A stretch of 55,115 bases of DNA from Paenibacillus pinihumi DSM 23905 = JCM 16419 (GCF_000422505.1 NZ_AULX01000036.1:1-55115), one strand, 5' to 3'; shown: positions 8,067 through 16,687, numbered from the stretch's first letter. Numbers and translations are program-made. The notes: generated by a model not told the origin, from the letters alone.

Positions 8067-9017
8067 TTAATTCTTAAAATGCTGTTCTACCCATTCATCG
8101 TTGTAGACCGTATCCATATAACGCTCGCCACGATCATGAAGAATAGCGGCACATACCGAGCCGTCCGGTATGCTGTGAAGCAAGCTATTAATCGCAAAGA
8201 TAACAGCGCCCGAGGAAGGCCCGGCAAGAATCGCTTCATGCTGCACAAGCATACGGCAGCCGGCAACCATATCGGCTTCCTGGACATGAATGGCATCGTC
8301 CATAAATTTGCTTTGGCCAAATGGGGGCACAATGCCGGCACCAAGCCCGGGGAATAGGCGCCTGTCCTTCTTACCGCCCAGAATGACGCTGCCTGCGGCA
8401 TCGACAGCGATGATTTTGGTGTCGAGCTGGTGCTCCCTGGCGTAGGAGGCACAGCCCAGCATTGTCCCGCAGGTGCTGACGCCCCCGATGACATAATCGA
8501 CATGGCCGAGCTCTGTGACAATTTCCTGCATCGTTCCGTCCTGATGCGACAAGTAGTTGTTTTCATTTTCGTACTGGTTGGGCCAGAAGCTGTTCGGGAT
8601 ATCCTCAACGAGTTGTCTGACCCTGCTTAACCTTGCCGGAAGGAACTCGCCGCTTGCAGGATCGGGTTGCTGCACAAGTTCGATATCGGCTCCATAGGCG
8701 CGCATGATGCGAATGTTTTGCGGTGTTGTTTTCGGATCGACAACGCTAATAAAACGCATATCCAGCCGGGAGCAGATGGCAGCCAGACTGATTGCCATAT
8801 TGCCTGAGCTGGACTCGATAATGACCGAGCCGGGACCGATCAAGCCCTGCTCCAGTGCTGCTGAAATCATGCGGTTAGCAGAGCGGTCCTTGGCGCTTCC
8901 GTTCGGGTTCAACATTTCCAATTTGGCATAGACGGCAATTCCGCGCTCATTGTCAAATAACCGGGAGAGCCGGACAAGCGGAGTATTGCCGATATAGGAG
9001 ATCCAGTTTTTGTCCAT
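8067..9017 (-). CDS. SbnA-like PLP-dependent synthase (2,3-diaminopropionate precursor type)
   Basis: The 316-residue fold-type II PLP enzyme has YIGNTPLVRL at 8-17, the Schiff-base Lys43 in NPNGSAKDR, and the phosphate-binding SSSGN loop near 90. Compared with ordinary O-acetylserine sulfhydrylase it has features I recall from SbnA: VVDPKTTPQNIRIMRAYGA, WPNQYENENN, PGLGAGIVP and the end DRGERYMDTVYNDEWVE. SbnA joins O-phosphoserine and L-glutamate to N-(1-amino-1-carboxyethyl)-glutamate, which SbnB then oxidises to L-2,3-diaminopropionate. No SbnB homologue is present in the window. The gene starts 16 bases after the PaaK-like gene, with AGGAGG upstream, so the two form an operon. A cysteine-synthase-type reaction remains possible. 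Confidence 0.8.
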   Translation of the reverse strand: MDKNWISYIGNTPLVRLSRLFDNERGIAVYAKLEMLNPNGSAKDRSANRMISAALEQGLIGPGSVIIESSSGNMAISLAAICSRLDMRFISVVDPKTTPQNIRIMRAYGADIELVQQPDPASGEFLPARLSRVRQLVEDIPNSFWPNQYENENNYLSHQDGTMQEIVTELGHVDYVIGGVSTCGTMLGCASYAREHQLDTKIIAVDAAGSVILGGKKDRRLFPGLGAGIVPPFGQSKFMDDAIHVQEADMVAGCRMLVQHEAILAGPSSGAVIFAINSLLHSIPDGSVCAAILHDRGERYMDTVYNDEWVEQHFKN

Positions 9018-9033
9018 GGGGGCATTAAGCCTC

Positions 9034-10254
9034 CTAGTTATACAGTTTTTTGGATTTCACGGAGCCATGTTCCCAAGGCTCATTCTCTGTTGCGTGAATA
9101 ACCTCAATGCGGTCCAGCATGCGTCCTTCAATCATCTGTCCAATCGCTTCAATTTTATGCTCGATTGCATTTCGGATATCATTGATGAGCCCGTTACATA
9201 TCGACTTGCTTCGAATACGTACAGTGAGCCTGTTGTCTTTTACGCTCACACGCAACTCGGCATCCTGTACGAAAGTATGAATCACGTTTTCAATGTCATA
9301 CAGGCTGATTTTCTCGCCATGCTTGAGTTCGTTGCCGATTCGCTTGGATATGCAGCTGTACGACTGCCGAACCTTCCCGTCAATCTCCACTGTACCGAAA
9401 TCGCGCACAACATCGTAGGTGACATAACGGATGACAGGGAACATGCTGCGCTTGGCAGACGTGAGGACGAGCACGCCCTCATTGTCCTCCAGCGGCTCGA
9501 AGCGGGGATCAAGCTGTTCGGCCCGCACGGTCTCGGCATGTATTCCATCAGCGAAGAGATAGACACCATGTTCGTGCGAGTAGGAGGCAATCGCTCCAAC
9601 CTCTATGGAGCCGTATGTGTCGAGAATATCGCAAACCTCGATGCCGAATCGTGCTGCCATATTCGCCTGCCAGGCGGGAGAAGCGATTTCGCCGACGAGA
9701 ATGATTTTGCGAATGCCCAGAGAAGCGGGCTTTGGGGCAGCCCGGGCGATGGCTTCCAGAATGGAAGGCATCGTATATAGCAGATCAGGCCTGAAGGATT
9801 CAAGGCGGGTGACATGCTCTTCAATTGGCAGAGAGAAGGAAATGGACGCTGTATGCAGGCCAAACCCACGGAAAATCGCTTCAGCCGTGCTTGCCGCATG
9901 TCCGGTACCTACATCTGCAAACGCTCTGCGTATTTGTAAAGAGCCGGCTGCAAGCCAAGCACGATAGCTGGACATTTTATCCATCCGATAATGTGCTTCA
10001 TCCTCATCTGAATAATAGATTGCTTTGCGGACACCTGTTGAGGTTCCTGAGGTATGGTAGACAGACAGGCCCTTCTCCGTCCCAAGCTCATGATTATAAT
10101 AAATGGCATCCAGGTGCTCTGCGGTCAGAAGCGGAAGCTCGGACAAGACGGCAGTACCCGGAAGGACGCCTTCTCTCGCAAGCAGGGCACCATAGCCGGG
10201 ATGCATCTGCACGATGCGTGTCAAATGCTGTTGAAGCGAAGAGGGAAGGGGCAT
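9034..10254 (-). CDS. PaaK-like adenylate-forming enzyme (phenylacetate-CoA ligase/F390 synthetase family)
   Basis: The 406-residue protein belongs to the ANL superfamily. The ATP-binding P-loop-like motif is YHTSGTSTGVRKAI (~residues 64-77). The A5-like motif is DTYGSIEVGAIA (~214-225), and the C-terminal subdomain starts around GNELKHGEKISLYDIE. Length and layout fit PaaK/coenzyme-F390-synthetase relatives rather than NRPS A domains. It should activate a carboxylic acid as an acyl-AMP, for transfer to CoA, a thiol or an amine; the substrate is unknown. The start ATG follows GAGGAGG by ~10 bases. It is the first gene of a two-gene unit with the SbnA-like synthase, suggesting that the two act on one product. 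Confidence 0.82.
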   Translation of the reverse strand: MPLPSSLQQHLTRIVQMHPGYGALLAREGVLPGTAVLSELPLLTAEHLDAIYYNHELGTEKGLSVYHTSGTSTGVRKAIYYSDEDEAHYRMDKMSSYRAWLAAGSLQIRRAFADVGTGHAASTAEAIFRGFGLHTASISFSLPIEEHVTRLESFRPDLLYTMPSILEAIARAAPKPASLGIRKIILVGEIASPAWQANMAARFGIEVCDILDTYGSIEVGAIASYSHEHGVYLFADGIHAETVRAEQLDPRFEPLEDNEGVLVLTSAKRSMFPVIRYVTYDVVRDFGTVEIDGKVRQSYSCISKRIGNELKHGEKISLYDIENVIHTFVQDAELRVSVKDNRLTVRIRSKSICNGLINDIRNAIEHKIEAIGQMIEGRMLDRIEVIHATENEPWEHGSVKSKKLYN

Positions 10255-10470
10255 CTCGCTGCAAGCCTCCTCAATAAAATAGTGGGTAATTAAGCTGCTA
10301 ATGTTTAAAGCATATGACGATTTGGTTTGTCTCGTGACGACAGCAGCCTACATCCATTTTTCTGTTGGAACGTATGCTATATAAGTTGAACAAAAGAAAC
10401 TGGAGCCGGCCCTGCTCAAAATTTCATTCGTTCCAACTTATGCAGAAGAAAGCGGGAAATGGAGGGATCG

Positions 10471-11259
10471 ATGGTGAGGCGCAGAATAGTGGATAAATGG
10501 GAGAAGACAGTCCTCATGCGTAAGAAAAAGCTGCTTCGGCAGCATATGCCGCCGACAGCTGTCGCCACGAAAAGGCAGTTACGCCGTATGCTCTCACAGT
10601 ACGGGATGATTTATGTGAAGCCTTCCGGAGGGTCGCAGGGAAGGGGGGTCATGAGAATGGAGAAGCGCAAAGGCGGAATGCGAAGGTATGCGTATCAGCT
10701 TGGGGAACGCAAGCGGACCTTTGCAACCTATGAGCAGGCCTATAGATCGATATCCAGGAAGATAAAGGGAGAGCGGCATGTGGCACAAAAAGGAATCCGG
10801 CTGCTCAAGCACAAGGGACGCCCATTCGATATCCGGCTTATGATTCAGAAGGCACCCCGCGGCGGGTGGAAAACAACCGGCATGTTCAGCAGAGTGGCCC
10901 ATCCCCGCAAGATCGTGACGAATGGAAGCCAGGGCGGATCGATCTATGCGACAGACCATGTATTGCGCCTATATGCCAATCCGGCAAAGCGTAAAAAATT
11001 GTATCGCCGGATGGACGATCTGGCGCAGCGCACGATCAAACTGTTGCGAAGCACAGCGCCCGGCATCAAGGAGTTGGGGATGGATTACGCGATCGACAGC
11101 AAGCTGAAGCCGTGGATTCTTGAAGTGAATACGCTCCCGGATGCCTGTCCGTTTACGTTGCTGAAAGACCAGAGCATCATCAGACGCATCGTCCGGTATG
11201 GCAAGGCATACGGGAAAACTTATAGGCTGGTCTGCAAAAAAGCAAAACGCGGTACGTAG
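10471..11259 (+). CDS. YheC/YheD-family ATP-grasp protein
   Basis: The ~262-residue basic protein has an ATP-grasp layout: IYVKPSGGSQGRGVMRM (~50-66) as the first nucleotide-binding strand and loop, PFDIRLMIQK (~123-132), and the metal-binding end WILEVNTLPDACPF (~217-230). YheC and YheD of Bacillus are spore-coat-associated proteins of this family with unknown reaction. GGAGGG at 10461-10466 supports ATG 10471 or GTG 10474; an upstream in-frame ATG at 10459 overlaps that site and is less likely. It is divergent from the PaaK-like gene and ends at a terminator. Confidence 0.85.
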   Translation: MVRRRIVDKWEKTVLMRKKKLLRQHMPPTAVATKRQLRRMLSQYGMIYVKPSGGSQGRGVMRMEKRKGGMRRYAYQLGERKRTFATYEQAYRSISRKIKGERHVAQKGIRLLKHKGRPFDIRLMIQKAPRGGWKTTGMFSRVAHPRKIVTNGSQGGSIYATDHVLRLYANPAKRKKLYRRMDDLAQRTIKLLRSTAPGIKELGMDYAIDSKLKPWILEVNTLPDACPFTLLKDQSIIRRIVRYGKAYGKTYRLVCKKAKRGT

Positions 11260-11289
11260 CAAGTGGAGCGTTCATGCCCCTGCTAAAAG

Positions 11290-11338
11290 CAGCAGCGGCC
11301 TGCTCCCTAAGGACAAGCCGCTGTCTGGCCATTTTTTT
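11290..11338. terminator. Bidirectional Rho-independent terminator
   Basis: CAGCGGC (11293-11299) pairs with GCCGCTG (11317-11323), followed on the plus strand by GGCCATTTTTTT. On the minus strand the hairpin is followed by GCTTTTAGC. It separates the convergent YheC/D and anti-sigma genes. Confidence 0.7.
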
Positions 11339-12317
11339 ATAATGGATGCATGCTCTCCCAAAATGCCTGGAACGTCCCGGACTCCGGGACAAAGAAGACG
11401 GGAGCATTGCCATAGCGCACCAGTCCCTTGCCAAACAGGGTCAACTCTACCCGTGTGTTGTCCTCCAGCTTCAGGTAGATGACCTTGCGGTCCTCATCGT
11501 CATAAATGTGCTCCTTCATCAGTGACTGTGCATCAACCGGTTGGGCTTCCAACAGGTCAGCGATGAAGCTGGCGAGTGTCCCGTCATTGGCCAGAGGCGC
11601 ATATTGCTGCAGGCCATTGTTCCAGCTTTGGAAGCTCTCCCACTCAGCCGAAGCGATCCGGCCTTCAAGATTGAGCTTGCCAAGCAGATCAGCACCGCTC
11701 CCCACTGTAATGCCGTTCATATGCTCATACAGCTCGGCGTATACCTCGCCGTTGATCTCCTTATATGACATAATCCGGAAATCCGGATCATAGCCCTTTA
11801 CAGCATAAATATCCGTCTCACCGATAGTGGATGCCAGTTCGATATACTTATCTTTTCCGCTCCACTCATCGATACCGCCTGTTGTCTGTCCAAGCTTGCT
11901 GCCGCGCAGCGCGGCGGCATCAGCTGCTTCGATACGGGTTGCTGTTTGGGTGTAGATATTGCCCTGATAGACGACGAGCCCGATCATATCCATCGCTGCT
12001 CCTGAGTTCATGTCCGGCAGCTCCATTTTGGGGATGGTGACGCTCCCCGTTGAGATAACAGGAGAGGTGTCGGTTATAACCTGCCGGTCACCCGGATTGT
12101 CCGGTGCAGCGGGTCCGTTCACCTGCTGCCAAAGGACAGGTGCAGCCAGTCCGATACCGGCAGCAAGCACGATGCTTGCTGCGATATAAACCATCTTGCG
12201 CGGACGCTTCATCCCATGTGCGCGCAGCTTGTTTTCCAATTGGTGCTTCATCTCCTCATCAGGTACCATTGTATCCGCCGCCTTCTTATATTCAGTTCTG
12301 AACTGTTCTTCTTTCAT
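11337..12317 (-). CDS. Putative membrane anti-sigma factor
   Basis: The 326-residue protein has a short charged cytoplasmic N-terminus (MKEEQFRTEYKKAADTMVPDEEMKHQLENKL) that fits a sigma-binding helix pair. One membrane segment follows (VYIAASIVLAAGIGLAAPVLW, ~43-63), then a ~260-residue extracytoplasmic domain without a recognised signature. Its ATG overlaps the stop of the ECF sigma gene by four bases (ATGA), a usual sigma/anti-sigma coupling. By analogy with RsiX/RsiW-type proteins it would hold its sigma factor at the membrane until a signal releases it. The function is inferred from context and topology, not from a sequence match. Confidence 0.75.
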   Translation of the reverse strand: MKEEQFRTEYKKAADTMVPDEEMKHQLENKLRAHGMKRPRKMVYIAASIVLAAGIGLAAPVLWQQVNGPAAPDNPGDRQVITDTSPVISTGSVTIPKMELPDMNSGAAMDMIGLVVYQGNIYTQTATRIEAADAAALRGSKLGQTTGGIDEWSGKDKYIELASTIGETDIYAVKGYDPDFRIMSYKEINGEVYAELYEHMNGITVGSGADLLGKLNLEGRIASAEWESFQSWNNGLQQYAPLANDGTLASFIADLLEAQPVDAQSLMKEHIYDDEDRKVIYLKLEDNTRVELTLFGKGLVRYGNAPVFFVPESGTFQAFWESMHPL

Positions 12318-12808
12318 TGACGTTCTGCTCCTTCCAGCTCCAGCTTTAATAGCTGCCGGCCTCGCTGAAGCCTCATCTTCACCGCAGATTGGCTTATCTG
12401 CAATATCTGGCTGATCTCTTGAACCTGATAATCCTCGTAATAGTAGAGATGGATGACGGTCTTGTACTTTAAAGGCAGTGCCATGACAAGCTGGAGCAGG
12501 GCGATATCCTCGGCAGTCTGATCCGGCATCGGCTCTATTCCTTCCAGTTTGACTTCACGTCTGCGCCACCCTCTGCCCAGCAGTGTTTTACAATGATTGG
12601 TCATCACCCGGATCAACCATGCCTTTTGATGCTCGGCATCCTTGAATACGGGCGCTTTTTCCATTAGCTTGATGAAGGTATCCTGGGTAGCTTCTTCTGC
12701 ATCCTGACGTCTGCCCAGATGAACCATGGCAATTCGGAACAGCATGCTTGCATACGTCTCATAGCTCTTCATCACATGATTTCCCGGCCGGGTCATGGAT
12801 CGCTGCAT
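12314..12808 (-). CDS. ECF-family RNA polymerase sigma factor
   Basis: The 164-residue protein has region 2 (YASMLFRIAMVHLGRRQDAEEATQDTFIKL, followed by KAWLIRVMTNHCKTLL) and region 4 (LVMALPLKYKTVIHLYYYEDYQVQEISQIL, then SAVKMRLQRGRQLL), the two-domain ECF design lacking regions 1 and 3. The start ATG at 12808 follows AAAGGAGGG by 9 bases; the frame is open further upstream without a binding site. It is the first gene of the sigma/anti-sigma operon. I found no convincing autoregulated ECF promoter by eye in the 280 bases upstream. Confidence 0.92.
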   Translation of the reverse strand: MQRSMTRPGNHVMKSYETYASMLFRIAMVHLGRRQDAEEATQDTFIKLMEKAPVFKDAEHQKAWLIRVMTNHCKTLLGRGWRRREVKLEGIEPMPDQTAEDIALLQLVMALPLKYKTVIHLYYYEDYQVQEISQILQISQSAVKMRLQRGRQLLKLELEGAERQ

Positions 12809-12892
12809 GGTAGATCTGCCCTCCTTTACCTTTAACACAATTAAGGACGACAATTGGTCACATTTTGTTATTGAGGAATAGGAACCGGCATT

Positions 12893-12928
12893 TTCATTGT
12901 TTTCATAGGGAACATGCCGGTTTTTTTT
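12893..12928 (+). terminator. Orphan Rho-independent terminator (plus-strand orientation)
   Basis: AACCGGCAT (12893-12901 region) pairs with ATGCCGGTT (12913-12921), followed by eight T residues. There is no plus-strand gene upstream: the ECF sigma gene diverges to the left. It may be a leader attenuator, the end of a small RNA, or a relic. Confidence 0.6.
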
Positions 12929-13091
12929 ATTACGAAAAGTTCATTAGGACCATTTGCAGCGGTATAGGAGAGAATGATTAAAATGAAATGAAATATTTAA
13001 CAAAATATAGTATATTAATACAAGGGATAGAATTAGAAATTGGAGTGCACCTAAAAAAGGCATTACAATTGCTTTGAGAGGGGAAAAAATC

Positions 13092-13928
13092 ATGATTTTT
13101 GAATTAAAAAAAAGCGACTTTCATAAATGCATGAAGATGTTAAATGAACAGGGGCAAGTAGAGGCTAAAGCTGTCATTGCACTAGCTAATCCCGGGAGGA
13201 TATTTGTGGATAGTCCGGAAAACCCGCAATCCGGCCTGGTTTGGCTGGGGAATAATGACGGGTTTATCTTTATTGGGAAGGAAGATAATGAGCCATTCAA
13301 TAGCAAATTGAATGATCTTATTGATCATGTCATAGTGCCCGATGCGAAAAAGATAGGGCTGGGATGCTTTGAAGGACTGAGCAATCATCACAAGTGGGAT
13401 CAGGTTATTGAAGACTTGTTTGCCCATCGTGAATTGAGAAGCTGGCGGCAAAGGGTGTACCGGTTAAGAGAAGAGCAATATAAACAGGATAGCACGCCGG
13501 AAATTGAACCCGGTTATACCATTGTAAAAATGAATAAGGCTCTCTATGAGAACCATAACAACTCCATTAGTAACATAGAATTTCTCCGTTCGAAAATTTT
13601 AGAATTCTGGTCAACGCCAGATTCATTTTTTGACAGGGGGATAGGTTATGGTGTAATACACGGTAAACAGATCGTAAGTGTATGTTTTTCGGGATTTGTT
13701 GCTGAAGGCGTGCACTGTATAGACATTGAGACGCTTGAGGCCCATAGGGGGAAAAAATTGGCGCGCATGGCTGCTCATCGTTTCGTGCAGGATTGCTTTG
13801 CGAATCATCAGACTCCGTATTGGGACTGTATGGAGGACAATAAACCGTCTGTCGCCGTTGTTGAAAGCTTGGGATTTTCGAACACGTTTAATTACAAAGG
13901 CTATTATTTTTCATTTGATAAAAACTAA
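13092..13928 (+). CDS. ZmaR-like GNAT acetyltransferase
   Basis: The 278-residue protein matches my recollection of the GNAT subfamily containing zwittermicin A self-resistance protein ZmaR: N-terminal MIFELKKSDFHKCMKMLNEQG, then NPGRIFVDSPENPQSGLVWLGNNDGFIFIG. The C-terminal GNAT core contains IDIETLEAHRGKKLARMAAHRFV (acetyl-CoA loop region) and WDCMEDNKPSVAVVESLGF. ZmaR acetylates zwittermicin A, but most members of the family have unknown substrates. The start is ATG 13092 after GAGAGGGG by 8 bases; the upstream GTG/ATG reading has no site. It is monocistronic, with a terminator 29 bases downstream. Confidence 0.8.
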   Translation: MIFELKKSDFHKCMKMLNEQGQVEAKAVIALANPGRIFVDSPENPQSGLVWLGNNDGFIFIGKEDNEPFNSKLNDLIDHVIVPDAKKIGLGCFEGLSNHHKWDQVIEDLFAHRELRSWRQRVYRLREEQYKQDSTPEIEPGYTIVKMNKALYENHNNSISNIEFLRSKILEFWSTPDSFFDRGIGYGVIHGKQIVSVCFSGFVAEGVHCIDIETLEAHRGKKLARMAAHRFVQDCFANHQTPYWDCMEDNKPSVAVVESLGFSNTFNYKGYYFSFDKN

Positions 13929-13956
13929 GCCGAAATTCCCATAACCGCCCAAGCAA

Positions 13957-13985
13957 GCAGGTAAATCGTCACCTGCCTTTTTAAT
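13957..13985 (+). terminator. Rho-independent terminator after the GNAT gene
   Basis: GCAGGT (13957-13962) pairs with ACCTGC (13971-13976), followed by CTTTTT. Confidence 0.85.
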
Positions 13986-14058
13986 ATTGTGAAAGCTATA
14001 ATTAAGAAAGAAACTGTCAGAAAGTCCGGCGGTAGCCCCTGCCCCCAGGAGGAGTCTT

Positions 14059-14780
14059 ATGGATATTACGAATCATTTTAAAGATCAGGCATTTAAAGCC
14101 TACATACTCGACAAATATTGTGGAAATCGCGAATATATTTTTGCAAGCGATGTGAATCAGATCAAATCGTTGCAGCTTGCGGGTTGTAAATTATCCAGTC
14201 TGGAGGGAATTGAGTATTTCACAGCTCTACAAGAGCTGGACTGCTCAAATAATCACCTGACAGAGTTGGATATTAGCAACAATACAAGTCTGAGTTTGAT
14301 AAATTGCAGCGGAAACAAGTTAACCGCTCTCGAAACAGAAAATAATCCGCGCCTGGAGAATCTGCGATCTGGATCTGACGGCCAATACAAAGCTGGTGAT
14401 GCTGGACTGCGGATTTAACCGGATTCGTAATTTGGACGTCAGCCAAAACACGATGCTGACCAGGCTGGACTGTTATTGGAACATCATTTCAGACCTGAAT
14501 ATCGATCAAAATGTGAACCTGACGGAGCTGAATTGCAGCTATAATTCCATGTTTAATCTGAGCCTGGACCGGAATGTACACCTAGTGCGCCTTGATTGCG
14601 GATATGCACCCTAATGAAAATGTAAGCGAACTGCTCCTCTCTGAGCTTCAATTTCATTCAGACGGCACATTCCGGTTAGGGTATGATGCAGGGGATACTC
14701 CCGCAGGGCAGCTTATCATCTATGTGGTTTTTAGCAATAAGCTGGAAATAGATCGCGAGCTCATTTATGAGACCTATTGA
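14059..14780 (+). pseudogene. Leucine-rich-repeat protein, frameshifted at least twice
   Basis: Three consecutive frames read as one protein. Frame A (14059-~14366) gives repeats such as ALQELDCSNNHLTELDISNN and SLSLINCSGNKLTALETENN. Frame B (~14368-14612) continues LDLTANTKLVMLDCGFNRIRNLDV, LTRLDCYWNIISDLNIDQN, LTELNCSYNSMFNLSLDRN. Frame C (14592-14780) gives a C-terminal FRLGYDAGDTPAGQLIIYV...ELIYETY domain. At the A/B junction about one third of a repeat is missing, so the break is an indel of roughly 9 codons out of frame rather than a single-base slip. The repeat period is ~21 residues, of the bacterial type with Cys in the LDC/INC strand. A start ATG follows AGGAGG by ~8 bases. Confidence 0.75.
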
Positions 14781-15294
14781 ATCCTGGTGCGTGAGCTGGT
14801 GTCTGAGCCGGGAAGCCGGGGTTCAAAAAAAAGACTTCTTGGAAATGGTGGTGAATCAGGTGGAGGACTGGGTTTATTCTACCGATGACAATTATTTGGA
14901 CGATGTGGACTTTCATGATGCTGTTGTGAAGAGCATTCATCAGACGGATTCGGAAATTATCGTTGAGATCGAATCTGTCAACATACTCCCGCAGCATCCG
15001 CTCAATCCTTTTAAGGTGGCCAAAAACACGGGTGAATGCCGATTGATTTTCACAAATCCCTTAGCAAGCGCTGCCGCTATATTTGCTCCAGACGGGACGC
15101 CTGAGCCGATGATATGTACGGACTTTAAACAATTGGAAATTCTTCAGTTTGACTGTGTTGAACAGGAAACAGGTAAATTATATAAAATTTTTGGTGTTGA
15201 CGATCAATTTTGTGAGTGGAAAGTGCAGGCAGAGGGCTTCACCCTTCACTGGAATGAGTTTCTAACTAACGCCTGGTTTGTTGCTCCAATTTGA
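14767..15294 (+). CDS. Hypothetical protein, possibly immunity-like
   Basis: The frame is open for 175 residues and contains DDVDFHDAVVKSIHQTDSEIIVEIESVNILPQ and NPFKVAKNTGECRLIFTNP, an alpha/beta protein with alternating hydrophobic strands. I do not recognise a family with certainty; the FHDA... pattern resembles small immunity-like proteins that sit beside polymorphic toxins. The ATG at 14767 overlaps the end of the LRR pseudogene by 14 bases and lacks a clear ribosome binding site; a later start at 14845 is also possible. It may have been translationally coupled to the LRR gene before that gene broke. Confidence 0.5.
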   Translation: MRPIESWCVSWCLSREAGVQKKDFLEMVVNQVEDWVYSTDDNYLDDVDFHDAVVKSIHQTDSEIIVEIESVNILPQHPLNPFKVAKNTGECRLIFTNPLASAAAIFAPDGTPEPMICTDFKQLEILQFDCVEQETGKLYKIFGVDDQFCEWKVQAEGFTLHWNEFLTNAWFVAPI

Positions 15295-15358
15295 CTTCCT
15301 CCACGAACATATTGGTTTTGCCGCCAATAGCATTCGGGAGGAGGCCTTTAAGAATCCA

Positions 15359-16687
15359 TTAGCCTTCGGTTGCCTTCAAAGTGGCTTCTTGCAGAGAAGC
15401 CGCTTTTGTTTTTTGCAGGGAATAGTAAATCAGACCGATCACAATCCAGCCTGATCCGAGCATCAGGGAGGCTCTGTCCAATTGTGTAATCAGGTATAAA
15501 ATGAATCCGGCACCGAGCAGCGGGCAGGCGAGACGCAGAAGCAAATCACGCGGCGTGCGCTGCTTTTGGCGAAAGATGTAATGGGAGATGACGGACAAAT
15601 TAACGAACAGGAAGGCGGTTAATGCGCCGAAGCTCACGAATTTGATCGCCGTCTCCAGGCTGATGAACAGAGCCGATAATGAGATGATACTCACAATGAT
15701 GATATTGAAAACAGGTGTACGGTATCGGGCATGGACAGCGGCGAACTTCCCGGGCAGCAGAGAAGTACGTCCCATCACGAACAGCAGCCGGGTAACGGTC
15801 GTCATGGACGACATGCCCTGCGAGAGGATGGAAAAGATAATAACGAAGGTGAAAATTGCCGCGAGCGTCCCGCCGCCGATCATCTGCATCAGCTCATAGC
15901 CTGCGGAGTCGACATTTGAGTATATAAAGCGGGGGTATAATTGCTGAATGAGATAAGCCGTTATAAAGTAGAGCAGGCCGGCGGTGAGGACGATGATCAG
16001 AATGGCACGGGGGATGGTTTTCTTCGGCTCCTTGGTTTCTTCAGCCATCGTTGTAATGGAGTCGAAGCCAAGGAATGAAAAGCATACGAGTGAAGCCCCT
16101 GCAAGTATAGAGGTCAAGGAGACGCCTTTGGCAGCAGCAAAAGGATTCAACCCCGCAGCAATCCCGCCGTTCATCGCCTTATAGACAAGCAACGCGCAAA
16201 AACCGCTTATAAACAGAATCTGCATCAACACGAATATTTTACTGATGTTAGCTGACGTCTTAATCCCAATAATATTAATGACCATAATAATTAACGTCAA
16301 TAATAAAATCCAGATGAAAGATGGAACGGAGGGGAATTGAGCATTCAGATTAATTCCGAACATCAGCACGGCAACGATACAGGAGAACAGATAATCGAGC
16401 AATATGGCCCAGCCGACTACAAAGCCAAGCAGAGGATTCATGGCTTTGGTCACATACGTATATGCCGAACCGGATACCGGGAAGGCGGTAGCCATTTGCC
16501 CGTAGCTGGATGCGGTAAATATGATTGCAGCAAAAGCCAGCATATAAGCGGCAAGCAGCATCCCTCCAGATCCCTCATAGAGAACCCCGAAGCTGGTGAA
16601 AAAAATCATCGGCGACATCCAGGCCAGCCCCATCGTAACGACATGTACTAAAGACAAATCCCTTTTTAACGCGTGATTAGTTGGCAT
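15359..16687 (-). CDS. APC-superfamily amino acid/amine permease
   Basis: The 442-residue protein has about 12 membrane segments. The N-terminal APC signature is LVHVVTMGLAWMSPMIFFTSFGVLYEGSGG (TM1) and ASSYGQMATAFPVSGSAYTYV (TM2-3 region), and GFDSITTMAEETKEPKKTIPRA is the conserved loop after TM6. The start ATG at 16687 follows GAGGGG by 6 bases; an upstream ATG at 16717 has no site. A TATAAT (minus strand, 16735-16730) lies ~45 bases upstream. It diverges from the riboswitch-controlled guanidine operon, and I see no guanidine riboswitch on its own transcript. Uptake of guanidine or a related amine is inferred from position only. Confidence 0.85.
   Translation of the reverse strand: MPTNHALKRDLSLVHVVTMGLAWMSPMIFFTSFGVLYEGSGGMLLAAYMLAFAAIIFTASSYGQMATAFPVSGSAYTYVTKAMNPLLGFVVGWAILLDYLFSCIVAVLMFGINLNAQFPSVPSFIWILLLTLIIMVINIIGIKTSANISKIFVLMQILFISGFCALLVYKAMNGGIAAGLNPFAAAKGVSLTSILAGASLVCFSFLGFDSITTMAEETKEPKKTIPRAILIIVLTAGLLYFITAYLIQQLYPRFIYSNVDSAGYELMQMIGGGTLAAIFTFVIIFSILSQGMSSMTTVTRLLFVMGRTSLLPGKFAAVHARYRTPVFNIIIVSIISLSALFISLETAIKFVSFGALTAFLFVNLSVISHYIFRQKQRTPRDLLLRLACPLLGAGFILYLITQLDRASLMLGSGWIVIGLIYYSLQKTKAASLQEATLKATEG

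Noticed and set aside
10364..10447. Inverted repeat GTTGGAACG / CGTTCCAAC between the divergent PaaK-like and YheC/D genes
   Set aside because: Nine-base arms 66 bases apart can arise by chance and no regulator gene is linked; it could be an operator but evidence is weak.
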